Origin: CAZOOK01 sp964581385
Lineage (GTDB): Bacteria > Pseudomonadota > Gammaproteobacteria > Nevskiales > Nevskiaceae
Assembly: GCA_964581385.1 (NCBI GenBank)
Contig: CAZOOK010000007.1
Coordinates: 1-64,000 of the forward strand
Direction of reading: 5' to 3'
DNA length: 64,000 bases
Shown here one piece after another: positions 52,985-62,389 of the stretch. Made by a program: the position numbers and the translations under genes. Below the pieces are notes generated by a model. It was not told the origin of the DNA and ran no database searches. It worked only from the letters and a program-made list of their open reading frames with translations. Position 1 is the stretch's first letter, and the number at the start of each line of letters is the position of its first letter.

Positions 52985-54277
52985 CTATGCGCATAGCCGG
53001 GCAACTCCCGGTAACGGATGGATTTCGCTGTGCTTCGTCGACGAGCACGCGCAATTCCAGAGAATGACGCTCAGTGCAATTCCCTGCGCCGTCGGCGTGT
53101 ACAGCGCATTCAGGAAGAACGACAAGCCCACAGCGAGCCTGAAGACGCCTGGTCCCGAGCCTTTCGCCATGCAAAAGACGAAGAAGCTGAACAACGCGCT
53201 GGCGCCCACCAGACCAAACTCGAATACGATCTTGTTGAGCGGCATTTCCGAGGCTGTCAGCACGAAATTTGCCGATGCGTCGGCGTAAGAGCCAGCACCA
53301 TACCCGAAGAACGCGCGCCGCCAATCCGGCCATAGCCAGTCGTCAAACGCGTAGAAGCCGCCAATGAAACGTCCGAATGCGCTCGATTTCGTCGAGCTGA
53401 ATTCGCCCGCGCGATTGATGAAAACATCGAGGTTGAGACTGTCAGAGAACAGGATCAAAACAATCAGCGCAGGTCCCGCTGCAAGCAGCAAAGTCCAGCG
53501 CCGCTTCGAGATGATGACGATCGGCATGCACACCGCAAGGATCATCAGACCGGTTCCGGAGTATGCGACGAACATCGCTACCGCGAATGAAACCAGTCGC
53601 CATAAGCGATTGGACGTCACCAGTTCGGCAACCAGAGCAACCGCTATAAGTTGACTGAATTGCGAAGGTTCTAGCAGGAAAACACCGTTCGCCTTGTAGG
53701 TATTCGTTCCGTAGCTAAGAGGATTCAGATAGTTGTAGTGCTGGATAAGAATGTCCTTGGGCAGGAAATGCTCGATCGGAAAAGCAAATCGGGAACCGAT
53801 GACGAACTGGAGTAAAAACTGTGCGATGCCACACAGCGCGAGCAAGGTTGCCAGATTCAGAAAGAAAGCGAGTGCCATGCCCGCACGATGCGCGGGCACG
53901 GGCACATATACCACCATGGTGAAGAAGAGCGTCGTCACCAACAACATCGAATTCATCGAAAACGAATCACCCCCGAAAATCTGCATTGCCCACAGCAACG
54001 CCACCACCATCAGATACAAGCTTAGGCGTCCCGGATCGAAGCGCATGCGGCCCAGTAGCAGACCCACCAGAGGGATAGCGAGCAGAATCGGAATCGCAAT
54101 CGTGAACGCGGAAGACAGTGACGATATCGCCACTTTCATAAATATTGTGGTAGCGATCAGCGGCGCGTACAGAAGTAATGATCCGAGCCGATCGCGAGCG
54201 CCGGCGTCCGTTGATCTTGAGTTGTCCGGCGCCACTAGCACGCCTCCGGTGTTCATCGCTCCAGCAGGCGTCATCAT
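52985..54277 (-). CDS. O-antigen ligase/polymerase-like membrane protein
   Basis: 430 residues from the ATG at 54277, with an AGGGA ribosome site. There are about eleven hydrophobic helices. A long periplasmic loop (about 275-320, NRAGEFSSTKSSAFGRFIGG to FFGYGAGSYADA) has the pattern of the WaaL/Wzy family, in which that loop holds the catalytic residues. It probably polymerises or ligates a surface polysaccharide. No other sugar-polymer genes remain nearby except the broken GH16 gene immediately upstream. Confidence 0.75.
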   Translation of the reverse strand: MMTPAGAMNTGGVLVAPDNSRSTDAGARDRLGSLLLYAPLIATTIFMKVAISSLSSAFTIAIPILLAIPLVGLLLGRMRFDPGRLSLYLMVVALLWAMQIFGGDSFSMNSMLLVTTLFFTMVVYVPVPAHRAGMALAFFLNLATLLALCGIAQFLLQFVIGSRFAFPIEHFLPKDILIQHYNYLNPLSYGTNTYKANGVFLLEPSQFSQLIAVALVAELVTSNRLWRLVSFAVAMFVAYSGTGLMILAVCMPIVIISKRRWTLLLAAGPALIVLILFSDSLNLDVFINRAGEFSSTKSSAFGRFIGGFYAFDDWLWPDWRRAFFGYGAGSYADASANFVLTASEMPLNKIVFEFGLVGASALFSFFVFCMAKGSGPGVFRLAVGLSFFLNALYTPTAQGIALSVILWNCACSSTKHSEIHPLPGVARLCA

Positions 54278-54332
54278 GATGACGTCCCTGATCGGATGCA
54301 CAAGTCCAGGATTCGTTCCCCCACGGGCATTT

Positions 54333-55012
54333 TCACGAGTGATCCACCTGCACACCGTGCCAGACGCGGATATAGTCGATCGAGTAATCCCAGTCATGCT
54401 CTCCGCTGATCATGTCGTGCAGATCCACATTCGGGAACATCATGCCGAGTTGATTGGTGACGAGGATATGCGCAGGGGGTGCGTGCCACTCGTAATGCGT
54501 CTGTTTGACTTCGCGTCCGTCAAGAAGCCATACCGTTTCATTCTCCCGCCAGTCCAAGGCGAAAATACGGAAGTCTTTGGAAAAGTCGATACCGGACGTG
54601 TACTCCGAATGCTTGAACAAAGTGGACAGATTGCGCGGACGGCCGTACTTGTCCGGGCGTCCGTCGACCTGGACGTTATCTGTCATGACCAATGCCGCGG
54701 ACGGTTCCGCCAGTTCATGAATTCATGAATATCGATTTCCGAGAGCTAATGAAGTCGCAGAAAACGTGCCGTCCAGAGGCCAGCACTCAGCCAGAACGCC
54801 GGCCAAGTGCCCAGCCCTCGCGGAAGCCGCGCGCACATTTCGATATGCATCCGGGGCAGGTCACCGGAAATTTCGCGCCTGCCTTGAGCGTCAACGCGTC
54901 GGCGGAAAATACGCGCAGGGAGCGCGGAGTGCGCTCGGGATGGTCGCGGTGATAAGCCCTTCGGCCGCAATTTCCCCATGTGCGCCGTGAGCGGACGCGG
55001 AAGAATTAACAT
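54333..55012 (-). pseudogene. Broken GH16-family glycoside hydrolase
   Basis: Three pieces of one GH16 enzyme lie in order. 55012-54749 encodes CARLPRGLGTWPAFWLSAG, the typical GH16 approach to the active site, and ends at a TAG. The same frame continues with EIDIHEFMN (54739 downwards), the catalytic ExDxxE motif. The C-terminal part (FRIFALDWRENETVWLLDG, then WDYSIDYIRVW) is in another frame (54692-54333). So there is at least one in-frame stop and one frameshift. An intact copy would cleave or remodel a beta-glucan or related polymer, perhaps that made with the neighbouring ligase-like protein. Confidence 0.8.
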
Positions 55013-55061
55013 AGGGACTCAGTGGTTGCTGAGCTGCTAACGTCTCGAATCGCGACGCCGG

Positions 55062-55724
55062 TCACGATCCGACAAGGCTGGCGGACACGTTGACGGCGAA
55101 ACCGAACACGGCGGCGTTGAAAACGAAGGCAAGTACCGCCTGAGCAGCAACGATTTTTCTGATCGATACCGATCGCGTTGCGATATCCGCCGTCTGGCAA
55201 GCGGCGGCGATCGTGAACGAGAAGTAAACGAAATCCCAGAAAACCGGTGAAGCCTTATCCTCCGGAAAAATCAGCGGCCGTCGTTCCGGCGAATCGCTGT
55301 AGAACATATCCGCATAGTGCAGCGCGAACATCGTCGGCACCACCAACCAGGAGCCGAACACGGTTAATGCGGCAAGGAACAAGTGAAAATCCTTCGTCGG
55401 AGGATCGGCGTGCTTCACGGTCGCCAGCAGTTTAACGATGGCAACAAGGCTAACCAACGCGGTCGTGCTCACCAGAATCAGAATGATGGGAGCCGTTGCG
55501 TCTTCTTCCTCGTAACGTATCCGCAAATCTTCGCTGCTGCTGTTCGTCATCAGCTGCCAGACCAGTGCGAGAAACAGAAACACCCCGGTATTCCAGCCGA
55601 CCATCATCCGCACGATCGGTGAACATGAGATCGGTAAGGCAGCCGCTGCCACGACACCCATCGCCAAAGCCATCAGAAACCGGCTATGCCGGCTTGCCAT
55701 CTTTATCGCGCGACGTGGGAGCAT
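55062..55724 (-). CDS. DUF1345 membrane protein
   Basis: 220 residues with about five helices. The conserved DUF1345 regions are MVGWNTGVFLFLALVW, RPLIFPEDKASPVFWDFVYF and FTIAAACQTADI. Start choice is uncertain: ATG at 55724 or 55700, or TTG at 55757. The function of the family is unknown. Single gene. Confidence 0.88.
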   Translation of the reverse strand: MLPRRAIKMASRHSRFLMALAMGVVAAAALPISCSPIVRMMVGWNTGVFLFLALVWQLMTNSSSEDLRIRYEEEDATAPIILILVSTTALVSLVAIVKLLATVKHADPPTKDFHLFLAALTVFGSWLVVPTMFALHYADMFYSDSPERRPLIFPEDKASPVFWDFVYFSFTIAAACQTADIATRSVSIRKIVAAQAVLAFVFNAAVFGFAVNVSASLVGS

Positions 55725-55936
55725 TTCGACGATTCGGATCCGATTGGAAGCGCACAAAGGGCGAAAACATACGATCGAGCCCTGTCGATCGCCGCAAGAC
55801 GGGCTCGAAGCATCACATCCTTACGAACGTACGGATATCCCTTTGAGCGCGAACGTCACGCGCCGTTCCATGATTCTAAAAAAGATGCGGGCGTACATAT
55901 CGTCACGCCCGCACTATCCGTCATCGATGCTCGCGC

Positions 55937-57514
55937 TCAGAGAATACCGGCGACTTTCTTCCCGTCGGGACTTCCCAGGCCGGTGCAAGCATCCCAGCCG
56001 GTGGATGCCGCGAAATCACCGTTGTTGCCCTTCTTGATGTCACGCAGACTCGCTAGGTTCTTGTACAACTGCGGTTGTACAAAACCCACCGGTTTACCCT
56101 TGGCGGCATTGATGCGCGCAATCAGCCCGGCCCACAGCGGAGCAACGGCGCTGGTGCCGCCGATGACCATATCGCGACCGTCGACGCGCACTTCGTAACC
56201 GGTCTGGGGGTCGGCATCGCCGGATACATCGGGCACGCCACGCATCGTCAGCTTCTGCATCTCGCCGCCGGTACGGGTGACTTTGAGATCTCCCTGCCAG
56301 GCAGGCAGCTCGAAGACTCGGCTCACGCCGCCCCCGCCCGCGCCACCCCTGGAGCCGTTGTTCCAGACGACTTCGCTGGCGATGGTGCTATTCGACGCCT
56401 GCAGGCTGGTCCCGCCGCAAGCAAGACAGTGTGGGCTGGAAGCGGGAAAATCGACGTGATCGGCCCCATCATTGACACTGTCGCTGGAACCGCTATCGCC
56501 AGAAGCCGCGCAGATCGTGATTCCCATCGCGGCGGCGGCCTGGAACGCCTGGTCGAAGGCGTCCAGCGCTTGCTGGGTCCAGCCGGATTCGGCGCCGCCC
56601 CAGCTGATTGAGATCACCGAGGGTCTGAAAGTGGTGTCGTGGATGGCGGTGGTGATGGCATCGAGGAAACCAGCATCGGTATTGGGCGCGAAGTAGACTG
56701 CGATTGTGGCGGCCGGAGCGATGGCGCCAGCGACCTCGATGTCGAGCATCACCTCGCCATCCGGACCATTGGCATCGCCGGTGGGATGGTTTCTGCCATG
56801 ATCGACGGATACGGATACGACCTTTGGCTTGGCAATACCCAGCTCCGAAAAATATTTCCTCAGGTCGATGTTGCGGTAGCCGCCGCCGAGTTCAATGATT
56901 CCGATGCACTCGCCCTGGCCAGTGCCGTCCGGAAAGTTGTACAGCGACGCGAGCTGGGTAGGCGTATAAGAGGTGGCGGCCGCCGCCGCCGCGTCCCAAT
57001 GGACATTGCCCTGTGGCTCGCGGATGCGGAACCGCGGACGTGCTTGCGGGCGATTGTCCAGACCCAGCACGGTGTCGACGATGCCGGCCAGCTCATTTGG
57101 CATATTGAGCGGTCCGGTTCGGCCACGATAGGTACCACCGTCGTGCTCGAAAAGCTGAAGATCGACGCCAAAGATTTCATTGAACTGGGCCACGGTTCCA
57201 GACACAACGACAGTTCGGCGCGCAGCGTGTTCCTGGACCACCTGCAAGCCGTGCTTGACGGCAAAGGTCTTGACCTTCGCAAGGTCAGCCGGATCGGCAC
57301 CGAACTGCTGAGCGAATTCTTCACGCTGGAGATGCCCCCCGGGCTTGCCGCCCTCCGCGAGCTGCTTGACGCGTTGCTTGAGCGCATCGGCGGCGCGATG
57401 TCGCACGAGCATGGTTACTTCCAGGCGCTCGTTCGGATCGGCTTTGCCAATGGATTGCGCCCCGGGCAGCGGTTGACGTTCGCTACCGGCAAGTGGATGT
57501 TTGGCTTTGGTCAT
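55937..57514 (-). CDS. S53-family serine-carboxyl peptidase (sedolisin/kumamolisin type)
   Basis: 525 residues: an N-terminal pro-domain (about 30-175, LEVTMLVRHRA, VSGTVAQFNEIFGVDL, GPLNMPNELAGIVDTVLGLD) and a catalytic domain. Glu and Asp of the triad are in DGEVMLDIEVAGAIAP, the oxyanion Asp in ICAASGDSGSSD, and the nucleophile Ser in IGGTSAVAPLWAG. The C-terminal calcium site is GWDACTGLGSPDG. No Sec signal peptide is seen, unlike what an acid protease acting outside the cell would need. It is flanked by gene-free regions. Confidence 0.94.
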   Translation of the reverse strand: MTKAKHPLAGSERQPLPGAQSIGKADPNERLEVTMLVRHRAADALKQRVKQLAEGGKPGGHLQREEFAQQFGADPADLAKVKTFAVKHGLQVVQEHAARRTVVVSGTVAQFNEIFGVDLQLFEHDGGTYRGRTGPLNMPNELAGIVDTVLGLDNRPQARPRFRIREPQGNVHWDAAAAAATSYTPTQLASLYNFPDGTGQGECIGIIELGGGYRNIDLRKYFSELGIAKPKVVSVSVDHGRNHPTGDANGPDGEVMLDIEVAGAIAPAATIAVYFAPNTDAGFLDAITTAIHDTTFRPSVISISWGGAESGWTQQALDAFDQAFQAAAAMGITICAASGDSGSSDSVNDGADHVDFPASSPHCLACGGTSLQASNSTIASEVVWNNGSRGGAGGGGVSRVFELPAWQGDLKVTRTGGEMQKLTMRGVPDVSGDADPQTGYEVRVDGRDMVIGGTSAVAPLWAGLIARINAAKGKPVGFVQPQLYKNLASLRDIKKGNNGDFAASTGWDACTGLGSPDGKKVAGIL

Positions 57515-58228
57515 GACTCAAATGCTCCTTGCAATGCCGCAAAAAGCGGCTGCCTATCCTAAGCCCAGGCGATCATCTTTTCTATGCTACGGGGTAACGT
57601 CTGACTTTGATGATTCGATCCAACAGCGAGCGCCGTAACCCTTATGCCAGCGCCGGTAACCGCCATTGAAAATTGCTAGTCCACCCGATACTTACGCTGC
57701 GTTTGGCTGCGGATCGACTGCACCGATGCCGATATTTAGCCGCACAGGCGCGCCACGATCCCATCGTCCGATCGCGGCGCTTATCCCAGCATTAACGAGT
57801 CTCGGCAGCGACAGATCAACGTTTATTGCTCGATGTGTCGATCATTGCTCGCCCGCATTTCTCACGGGGGGACCGGACGAGCGCCGGAGCGAAATCCATG
57901 GTTGTTCCATGGGTTGAGGGTTGAGTGAGACACCGGCCGGGCGCGCGAGGGGAAGCCAGAGCCGATCAGCCGGAGAACCCTCCGACATCCTGATAAATAT
58001 CCCGATTTGCAGACCGCAACGCGGCTCACTAAGCGCAAGGGATTCTCCGGCGACCCTATGAGAAATGCGAGCTAGCTGCACACTTCGGTCAATGCGATCC
58101 GAACATCAACGTTCAGAGTATCTCGCGATGAGACGCGTCTGCATCGCCGTTCAGTACCGTATAGGCATGCGCACAAAATGAAGCGGTGGGCCGTCAGGAA
58201 TTGTCGGCACACCGCTGACGCACTTGGC
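57515..58228. other. 714-base region without a supported gene
   Basis: Short frames on both strands have no recognisable family or ribosome site. A small inverted repeat CCATGG-TTGTT-CCATGG occurs at 57896-57912. The region holds the promoter of the S53 peptidase at its left end. Confidence 0.5.
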
Positions 58229-58555
58229 CTACCGTCCCGCGGACTTCATACGCAGATCGTTGTGTACGTCTTTGACGCCTTTTGTGTGTTTGGCGACGTC
58301 GACTGCCTGATCGATCTGCGCCGAAGAAATCACCGTTCCGGATAACGTCACGACTCCGGAAGTCGATTCCACACCGATGTCGAGGGATTTGAGATTTTTT
58401 TCGGCGAGCAGCGCCGTTTTGACCTTGGTGGTCAACGCCGCATCGGAAACGTAGTTTCCTGCGCTTTCAGATTGCACTGCCGAATCGGCCCAGCTGGCGC
58501 TTGGTGCAATAGCGGTTCCCAGCATTATCGTAAAAAGGAGAGTTTTGTTTTTCAT
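58229..58555 (-). CDS. Periplasmic BON-domain protein (OsmY-like)
   Basis: 108 residues from the ATG at 58555, with a signal peptide (KTLLFTIMLGTAIAPSASWAD) and one BON domain (SDAALTTKVKTALLAEKNL, GVESTSGVVTLSGTV, KGVKDVHNDLRM). BON proteins bind phospholipid or envelope components and are often stress-induced. It follows the DUF1328 gene by 20 bases, a common stress-gene pairing. Confidence 0.9.
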   Translation of the reverse strand: MKNKTLLFTIMLGTAIAPSASWADSAVQSESAGNYVSDAALTTKVKTALLAEKNLKSLDIGVESTSGVVTLSGTVISSAQIDQAVDVAKHTKGVKDVHNDLRMKSAGR

Positions 58556-58575
58556 TGGGATATCCATGTCTGATT

Positions 58576-58761
58576 TCAAATTAAAGATGATGACGATCGG
58601 CTGCGTCCACGATAGCCGAACAGGAGTGAAACGATCGCCATGACAAGAAACAGGAAGAACAGAATCTTGGCGATCGATGCGGCACCGGCGGCGATGCCGA
58701 AAAAGCCGAAGAACGCGGCAATGAGTGCAATAACGAAAAATACGGCTGCATAGTAGAGCAT
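58576..58761 (-). CDS. DUF1328 small membrane protein (YtjA-like)
   Basis: 61 residues, almost entirely two hydrophobic helices: MLYYAAVFFVIALIAAFFGF, then GIAAGAASIAKILFFLFLVM, ending RGRS. Matches the DUF1328 family in length and pattern. Inner-membrane, function unknown; often induced by osmotic or envelope stress. Confidence 0.9.
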   Translation of the reverse strand: MLYYAAVFFVIALIAAFFGFFGIAAGAASIAKILFFLFLVMAIVSLLFGYRGRSRSSSSLI

Positions 58762-58920
58762 CTAAAACCCTCCATCGGAACAATACGCTGCGCCAGGACG
58801 TAGGCAGTTCTACAAACGAATCTCTAACGCTTTTCTGATCATCAACCTAAACTTGGAGAAAATCTGTTCGGTATCGTACGTAGTGATCGGATCGCGCATG
58901 CGCCCGGGTGCTGTGGCCGA

Positions 58921-60549
58921 TCAATTTAGAAAGTGGTCGGCATTTTTCTCTTGAGGCTGCACAGGCTCGCCTTCTTCTGCCTTTCGCCAGTCGACGGCGC
59001 CGAAGCCGGTATCGCCGAGAAGTGTGTAGAACAAGGCGATAGTGCCCACGCTCTGATGCGTGTCGGTCAAATCCGGATAGCGCGCGTGCCGGTGCGATGC
59101 GATATACCGGAGCGCGATGGCGTTGCGGTTGTAAACGCGCAGGGTGAAGGTGGCGTCGCCGCGGACGATATTTTCCGATCCACGATTCTCGGTGGAGGCC
59201 ACGCCGCTGACATAGTATTCGCGGCCCGTCAGATCCATCTGGGCACGGTCACCAAAGGTAAGGCGCCCTGAGAGGAGAGTCTGCGGCGTGAGACCATAGT
59301 GATAGTTGCGCTCACCGTTGCCGTGGATGGTACCCGCCGCGCCGTAGCCGAGACCGCCCAAGGCGGTGCCTTGCAGTGCCACATTGCGCGATAGCCACAA
59401 CTCGCTGGTGGTACCCAGCGAAGCTGCGGTACTCGAAACGCGGAAGATCTGCGGCGAGATATAGTCGTAACTACCGTAAAGACCCCAGATCCCGCGATAG
59501 TTTTCGCCACTTTCGTAATCCGTCCCGTAGAGCAGGCCCCGAATCAGAACATTGTCGATGACGTTGGAAGTGACGGCGCTGAATTCGAAATTGAAGTAAT
59601 CGAAAGGGCGCGTATAGTCATAGCCGGGTTTCCCGGGCAGGCCATAAGACATCGCGAAATCCGCGATCCCCTGATTGCGTTTGAGAGTTTGCTGAACGCT
59701 CGGCTCGTCTGGAGTCAGGTTGCTGTTCAGATTGACGTTTGAGTGCACGTCGGCATTCAGCGTTGCGCCCAACTGCAGCCGCGAGAAGTAGGCCGGATTG
59801 TGACTCGGAAAAACCGTGTAGAACCGGTCGCCAAACACAAGGCGGTTGAAACCCAAGGAAGGCGAGATCATCGTGGCGCCCAGTTCGCGCCACAATCCCG
59901 GACTGCTGCCGCCGCCTTCTAACACCAGGCTCGCCATCCGGAACAGCGGTTCGCCCAGGAAGGAACCGGCGAACGTGGTCGTGACCTGGTCATTGATCGA
60001 CGGCGCCCCGGTCTCCCCGGCGTATTCCCAAAGCAGGCTACCGCCCGCCGTATAACCCAGCGACTCCCAGTAATTCAAGCGGGCGGAACGTGCCAAGCCG
60101 TAGTAGATGGTTCCACCGTAGGGATGCAGGAACTGGTTGGTGGCGAAAGGATCGGTGTCCACGACCCAGCCGTGGCGGAGATTGTGGCCGATGGTGGAAG
60201 GCGTGCTGCCATAAACCGCGCGGTCGCTCAGGTTGCGGTCGTACTGATTGAGCAGAAACTCGTAGCCGATGATCTCCGAAAGAGGAATCAGATAGCTCTT
60301 GCCATCGCCCGTATCCCAGGAAAGCACCAGTGTGTGCCTGGGAACTGTGGGAGGCGTTGGCGCGGCGTTAGACGCCGCTCGCGAGCCCGCGTCCGGTGCC
60401 GGCCGCTCGTCCGCAAGTGCTACCAACTGAGCCAGTAAGAAGGCGCCGGCGACCGCTGCAATGAATGATGATCGAAGCAGAATGACCAGCGGGGCTCGGG
60501 ACGAATGAGCTTCGGGGTATGGCTTGCTGCAAGACGAACCCAGTTTCAT
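58921..60549 (-). CDS. DUF3943 outer-membrane-associated protein
   Basis: 542 residues from the ATG at 60549, with a signal sequence (SSFIAAVAGAFLLAQLVALAD). DUF3943 is recognised from FLHPYGGTIYYGLARS, SLLWEYAGETGAPSINDQ and TTTFAGSFLGEPLFRM. The C-terminal half alternates polar and aromatic strands and could be a beta-barrel. No role is established. It lies downstream of another envelope protein on the same strand. Confidence 0.82.
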   Translation of the reverse strand: MKLGSSCSKPYPEAHSSRAPLVILLRSSFIAAVAGAFLLAQLVALADERPAPDAGSRAASNAAPTPPTVPRHTLVLSWDTGDGKSYLIPLSEIIGYEFLLNQYDRNLSDRAVYGSTPSTIGHNLRHGWVVDTDPFATNQFLHPYGGTIYYGLARSARLNYWESLGYTAGGSLLWEYAGETGAPSINDQVTTTFAGSFLGEPLFRMASLVLEGGGSSPGLWRELGATMISPSLGFNRLVFGDRFYTVFPSHNPAYFSRLQLGATLNADVHSNVNLNSNLTPDEPSVQQTLKRNQGIADFAMSYGLPGKPGYDYTRPFDYFNFEFSAVTSNVIDNVLIRGLLYGTDYESGENYRGIWGLYGSYDYISPQIFRVSSTAASLGTTSELWLSRNVALQGTALGGLGYGAAGTIHGNGERNYHYGLTPQTLLSGRLTFGDRAQMDLTGREYYVSGVASTENRGSENIVRGDATFTLRVYNRNAIALRYIASHRHARYPDLTDTHQSVGTIALFYTLLGDTGFGAVDWRKAEEGEPVQPQEKNADHFLN

Positions 60550-60622
60550 GGGACATAAATACACTGGAATCCGCGCCCGACTCTGTGCGGATTCGCACAT
60601 AGTGGAACCATCTGTCCATCTG

Positions 60623-60805
60623 CTAGCCCGTATTATTCATGATGTTTCCGGACGATCCCGTGGTTTGAGCTCGCCGTGCGGTTTGATATACCGCCCAACA
60701 GAATAGGAAGTATCCGAGCAGCTCGATCAGCAGGAAATCGACCTCATAATCTCCAGCCAATGGAAAACGAAACCACGGGAAAATATTGATAACGGCTGGC
60801 GCCAT
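60623..60805 (-). CDS. Possible small membrane peptide overlapping the barrel gene
   Basis: 60-residue frame starting inside the 3' end of the barrel protein gene. The part after that gene's stop contains a membrane helix (VDFLLIELLGYFLFCWAVY) and a basic end (QTARRAQ). A TTG at the overlap could give a coupled 45-residue protein. No family is recognised; it may be chance. Confidence 0.25.
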   Translation of the reverse strand: MAPAVINIFPWFRFPLAGDYEVDFLLIELLGYFLFCWAVYQTARRAQTTGSSGNIMNNTG

Positions 60806-61457
60806 TGCGAATCTGGGTCCGCTCGTCGTCGAGCGTCAGCTGCGCCACCGGATCGGTCTGCAAATCCATGCCTTTCGACCACCAGTAACCGTTCGCGCCC
60901 ACGCTGGCAACACCCGAAGCGTTGAGATCAACCTTGGGTGCGCCTTGGAACACCACGCCAGCGTCGAACAATACATAGAACGGTGATCCGCTCATTGCAT
61001 TGCCCCAGCCGATTCCAACATAGGGCGCCAGTTTGTTGAAACTCAGCGATCCATCAAGCTGCACGTTTGGCCCGACTACGGTCATGCCATCGACACTGCA
61101 GCCGTCAGTACAGGTTTTGTGCAACTTGATCTTGTTGCCGTTATACAACGCGCCCAGGGACAGTCGTGCCTTGCCCGCAAACGGATAGAAATCCGCATAG
61201 CTGCCGAAATTGCGAAGCTGGATATTGCTGTCGTAGTTGAGGCCACCAAGATTGAGGTCCGTGGCGTAGTTAAACAGATGCGCCGACATACGCCCGTTCA
61301 ACCAAGGCTTAAATTCCACCACTGCGTGACCACCGAGACCGAGCGTCCCGGCGTCGCCGCCGAATGCGACCATAGGTCCAGCATAAGCTGCCGACGAAAA
61401 CTGAAACATAAACAGCATCGCCGCTGCAATGCGTGTCGCAACCTGAAACACAGCCAT
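60744..61457 (-). CDS. Outer-membrane beta-barrel protein of unknown type
   Basis: 237 residues with a signal peptide (AAAMLFMFQFSSAAYAGP). The rest alternates in beta-strand style (MSAHLFNYATDLNLGGL, ARLSLGALYNGNKIKL, LAPYVGIGWGNAM, FPVVSFSIGWRL), consistent with an 8- to 10-strand barrel. One Cys pair (TCTDGCS) sits in a loop. No specific family could be assigned. Confidence 0.75.
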   Translation of the reverse strand: MAVFQVATRIAAAMLFMFQFSSAAYAGPMVAFGGDAGTLGLGGHAVVEFKPWLNGRMSAHLFNYATDLNLGGLNYDSNIQLRNFGSYADFYPFAGKARLSLGALYNGNKIKLHKTCTDGCSVDGMTVVGPNVQLDGSLSFNKLAPYVGIGWGNAMSGSPFYVLFDAGVVFQGAPKVDLNASGVASVGANGYWWSKGMDLQTDPVAQLTLDDERTQIRNGASRYQYFPVVSFSIGWRL

Positions 61458-61623
61458 GACCCGTTCCTTCGGAGATTAATGATTGAGACGCATGAGCGCC
61501 GAAGACGCGGCTGTTCAGGAATGCGAATCTCCAGATATGTCTGTATCGGCAGGGAAGCGTTAAATATGAGGTGCGCGCGCCGGATGGTCGGACGGTGAGT
61601 AAAGCAAAGCCGTACTGCGCCAG

Positions 61624-61875
61624 ATGTCAATTCACGTTTGTGGCTTGCAACCTCTCAGTGCAGAGAGATCAGTCTTCGAACCGAACCAAGAAGCATCAGG
61701 CATGAGGCGCGTAGCCGGCACTGTCTACAGCCACATGGAAATCGACGACATCGCCCGGGTCCTCAGTGAAGGTCTTGGGCATGCCGCAGCCGGAACCGGC
61801 GACGAAGCGGTTGGTCCTGCCATAGGCACCGTGGAAAGCGCATTGCGTTGCCGCTACGTATACGACGCGCTATAA
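61624..61875 (+). pseudogene. Possible remnant of an NAD-dependent epimerase/reductase
   Basis: 83-residue frame. The only recognisable part is MEIDDIARVLSEGLGHAA, which resembles the region after the active site in extended SDRs ('..eIA..L.e.lG'). The expected downstream 'kvPtr.lP' appears only weakly in another frame. If real, it is the decayed 3' part of a gene of the type starting at 63858. The wider interval 61458-61906 has no other gene. Confidence 0.25.
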
Positions 61876-61906
61876 ACGCCGATAGAACTCAGAATGGGGC
61901 GGCGCC

Positions 61907-62350
61907 ATGGATGACTATCGCGGGATCGAAGATTTGCTTTATCGCTATGCGGAACTTATTGATGCCGGTGACTTCGCTGGAATCGGCCGGTTGTTCGCGC
62001 GCGGGCAAATCACGGCACCTGCCGCCGGGCAGCCGTTCCATGGCGCATCCGAAGTGCAGCGTATGTATGAAACAAATACACGCCGCTATGCATGCGGTAC
62101 ACCGTGCACGCAGCACGTGATGAGCAACATCCGCATCGCCATCGATGCCGACTGCTGCGGCGCCAGCGCTTGGTTAGGGTTTACCGTTTTCCAGGCGTTT
62201 AACGATTTTCCGCTGCAAGCAATCATCGCCGGTCGCTATGAAGACCGGTTTGCGCGTGATGAAGACGGGTGGTATTTCAGCGAGCGGCGTATGCGACCCA
62301 CATTGATCGGCGATCTCAGCCGCCATTTGCTGATTGCCTTGCCGGGCTAG
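61907..62350 (+). CDS. SnoaL-like (NTF2-fold) protein
   Basis: 147 residues. IEDLLYRYAELIDAGDFAG at the start and WLGFTVFQAFNDFPLQAIIAGRYEDRF with DGWYFSERRM at the end are the SnoaL-like domain, a small cone-shaped fold used by isomerases, dehydratases and hydrolases. The active-site Tyr/Asp region is typical of aromatic-compound or polyketide accessory proteins. It is convergent with the hxlR-type gene. Confidence 0.85.
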   Translation: MDDYRGIEDLLYRYAELIDAGDFAGIGRLFARGQITAPAAGQPFHGASEVQRMYETNTRRYACGTPCTQHVMSNIRIAIDADCCGASAWLGFTVFQAFNDFPLQAIIAGRYEDRFARDEDGWYFSERRMRPTLIGDLSRHLLIALPG

Positions 62351-62389
62351 CGCCTGCCCTGCCCTTCTCGGATCGCTGCGCGCGCATGC

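Noticed and set aside
56639..57562. 307-codon plus-strand frame
   Set aside because: Antisense to the S53 peptidase, which has all catalytic residues.
57896..57912. CCATGG-TTGTT-CCATGG inverted repeat
   Set aside because: Short self-palindromic arms in a gene-free region; no T-tract or neighbouring gene gives it a role.
57666..58081. Two frames of about 80 codons on opposite strands
   Set aside because: No ribosome site, no family resemblance and Ser/Arg/Pro-rich composition.
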